Shown here: in pieces, positions 5,574 through 5,722 of the stretch | Layout of the letters: each line of letters begins with the position of its first letter | Numbering within the stretch: position 1 is the first letter of the stretch | Assembly: GCA_005885025.1 (NCBI GenBank) | Contig: VAYC01000120.1 | Coordinates: forward strand, 1 to 5,722 | Reading direction: 5' to 3' | Source of the DNA: Actinomycetota bacterium | Lineage (GTDB): Bacteria; Actinomycetota; UBA4738 | DNA: 5,722 bases | Notes under the pieces: generated by a model | The model's input: only the letters and a program-made list of their open reading frames with translations | The model's database searches: none | Told to the model about the DNA's origin: nothing | Program-made: the position numbers and the translations under genes

Positions 5574-5722
5574 TCATGCCCCGCGCTCGCTTCGCCTCGC
5601 CTCCTGCAGAACCCAGGTGTTCCCGTCGGGGTCGCTGAAGTCGGCGAACGAGTTGTAGTCGCGATGCGCTGGATCCGGGCCCGGCAGCCATTCCCCCGAC
5701 TCGAAGTGCCGGATATCGCTCA
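5574..5722 (-). CDS. VOC (glyoxalase/bleomycin-resistance-like) protein, C-terminal fragment
   Basis: The minus-strand frame enters from the right edge and ends at TGA (complement of 5574-5576), leaving 48 residues. The segment HRDYNSFADFSDPDGNTW followed by VLQEARRSERGA is the typical C-terminal end of vicinal-oxygen-chelate proteins: a 'SFADFSDPDGN' strand-turn, then W-x-L-Q-E, whose glutamate is the usual last metal ligand in this fold. The upstream WLPGPDPAHRDY loop also fits actinobacterial VOC proteins annotated as glyoxalases. The reaction cannot be assigned from this piece; the family includes glyoxalases, dioxygenases and drug-binding resistance proteins. It is the upstream partner of the methyltransferase gene, 26 bases away. 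The start and the N-terminal half lie outside the window. Confidence 0.8.
   Translation of the reverse strand, partial: SDIRHFESGEWLPGPDPAHRDYNSFADFSDPDGNTWVLQEARRSERGA

Noticed and set aside
4894..5658. 254-codon plus-strand open frame opposite the methyltransferase
   Set aside because: The minus-strand frame carries clear SAM-methyltransferase motifs; this one is a GC-driven antisense shadow that also runs across the VOC gene end.

Overview
The window is GC-rich, with compact genes, frequent GTG/TTG starts and Arg/Ala/Pro-rich proteins. The protein types point to an actinobacterium or another high-GC Gram-positive-like lineage such as those seen in soil metagenomes: a lipid-anchored SH3-L,D-transpeptidase, a Tat-lipoprotein with a thioredoxin fold, and an actinobacterial-style GT4 glycosyltransferase. 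This assignment is inferred from composition and protein style. There is no rRNA or other marker in the window.

Layout, left to right. Bases 2-1111 (+) hold two membrane proteins joined by a 3-base gap. The first is 5'-truncated, with an extracytoplasmic beta-rich domain, one C-terminal membrane helix and a very basic tail. The second has two N-terminal helices followed by an extracytoplasmic beta-sandwich-like domain with a Gly-His-Ile-His motif. Next (+) is a lipoprotein with a C-terminal thioredoxin-like domain carrying a CxxxxC pair. Its Tat/lipoprotein signal is split between two reading frames, so a one-base frameshift is likely near 1200-1203. After a 218-base spacer comes a lipoprotein L,D-transpeptidase (2361-3143, +). 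A GT4 glycosyltransferase (+) follows. Its true N-terminus is visible at 3202, but it is interrupted by an in-frame TAG at 3250-3252, leaving an open frame only from 3271 to 4800. A perfect 12-bp hairpin sits over its last codons. On the minus strand, convergent to it, are a class I SAM-dependent methyltransferase (4873-5547) and, upstream of that, the C-terminal end of a VOC (glyoxalase-like) protein running off the right edge.

The left two-thirds mainly encodes cell-envelope functions: membrane-anchored domains, a surface thiol-redox protein and peptidoglycan cross-linking. The glycosyltransferase is probably cytoplasmic. The minus-strand VOC/methyltransferase pair looks like a separate transcription unit. 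I see no CRISPR array, tRNA, rRNA, insertion sequence or recognisable defence system. The points most worth checking are the two apparent gene lesions, the premature TAG and the split signal peptide, and whether they are real or sequencing errors.
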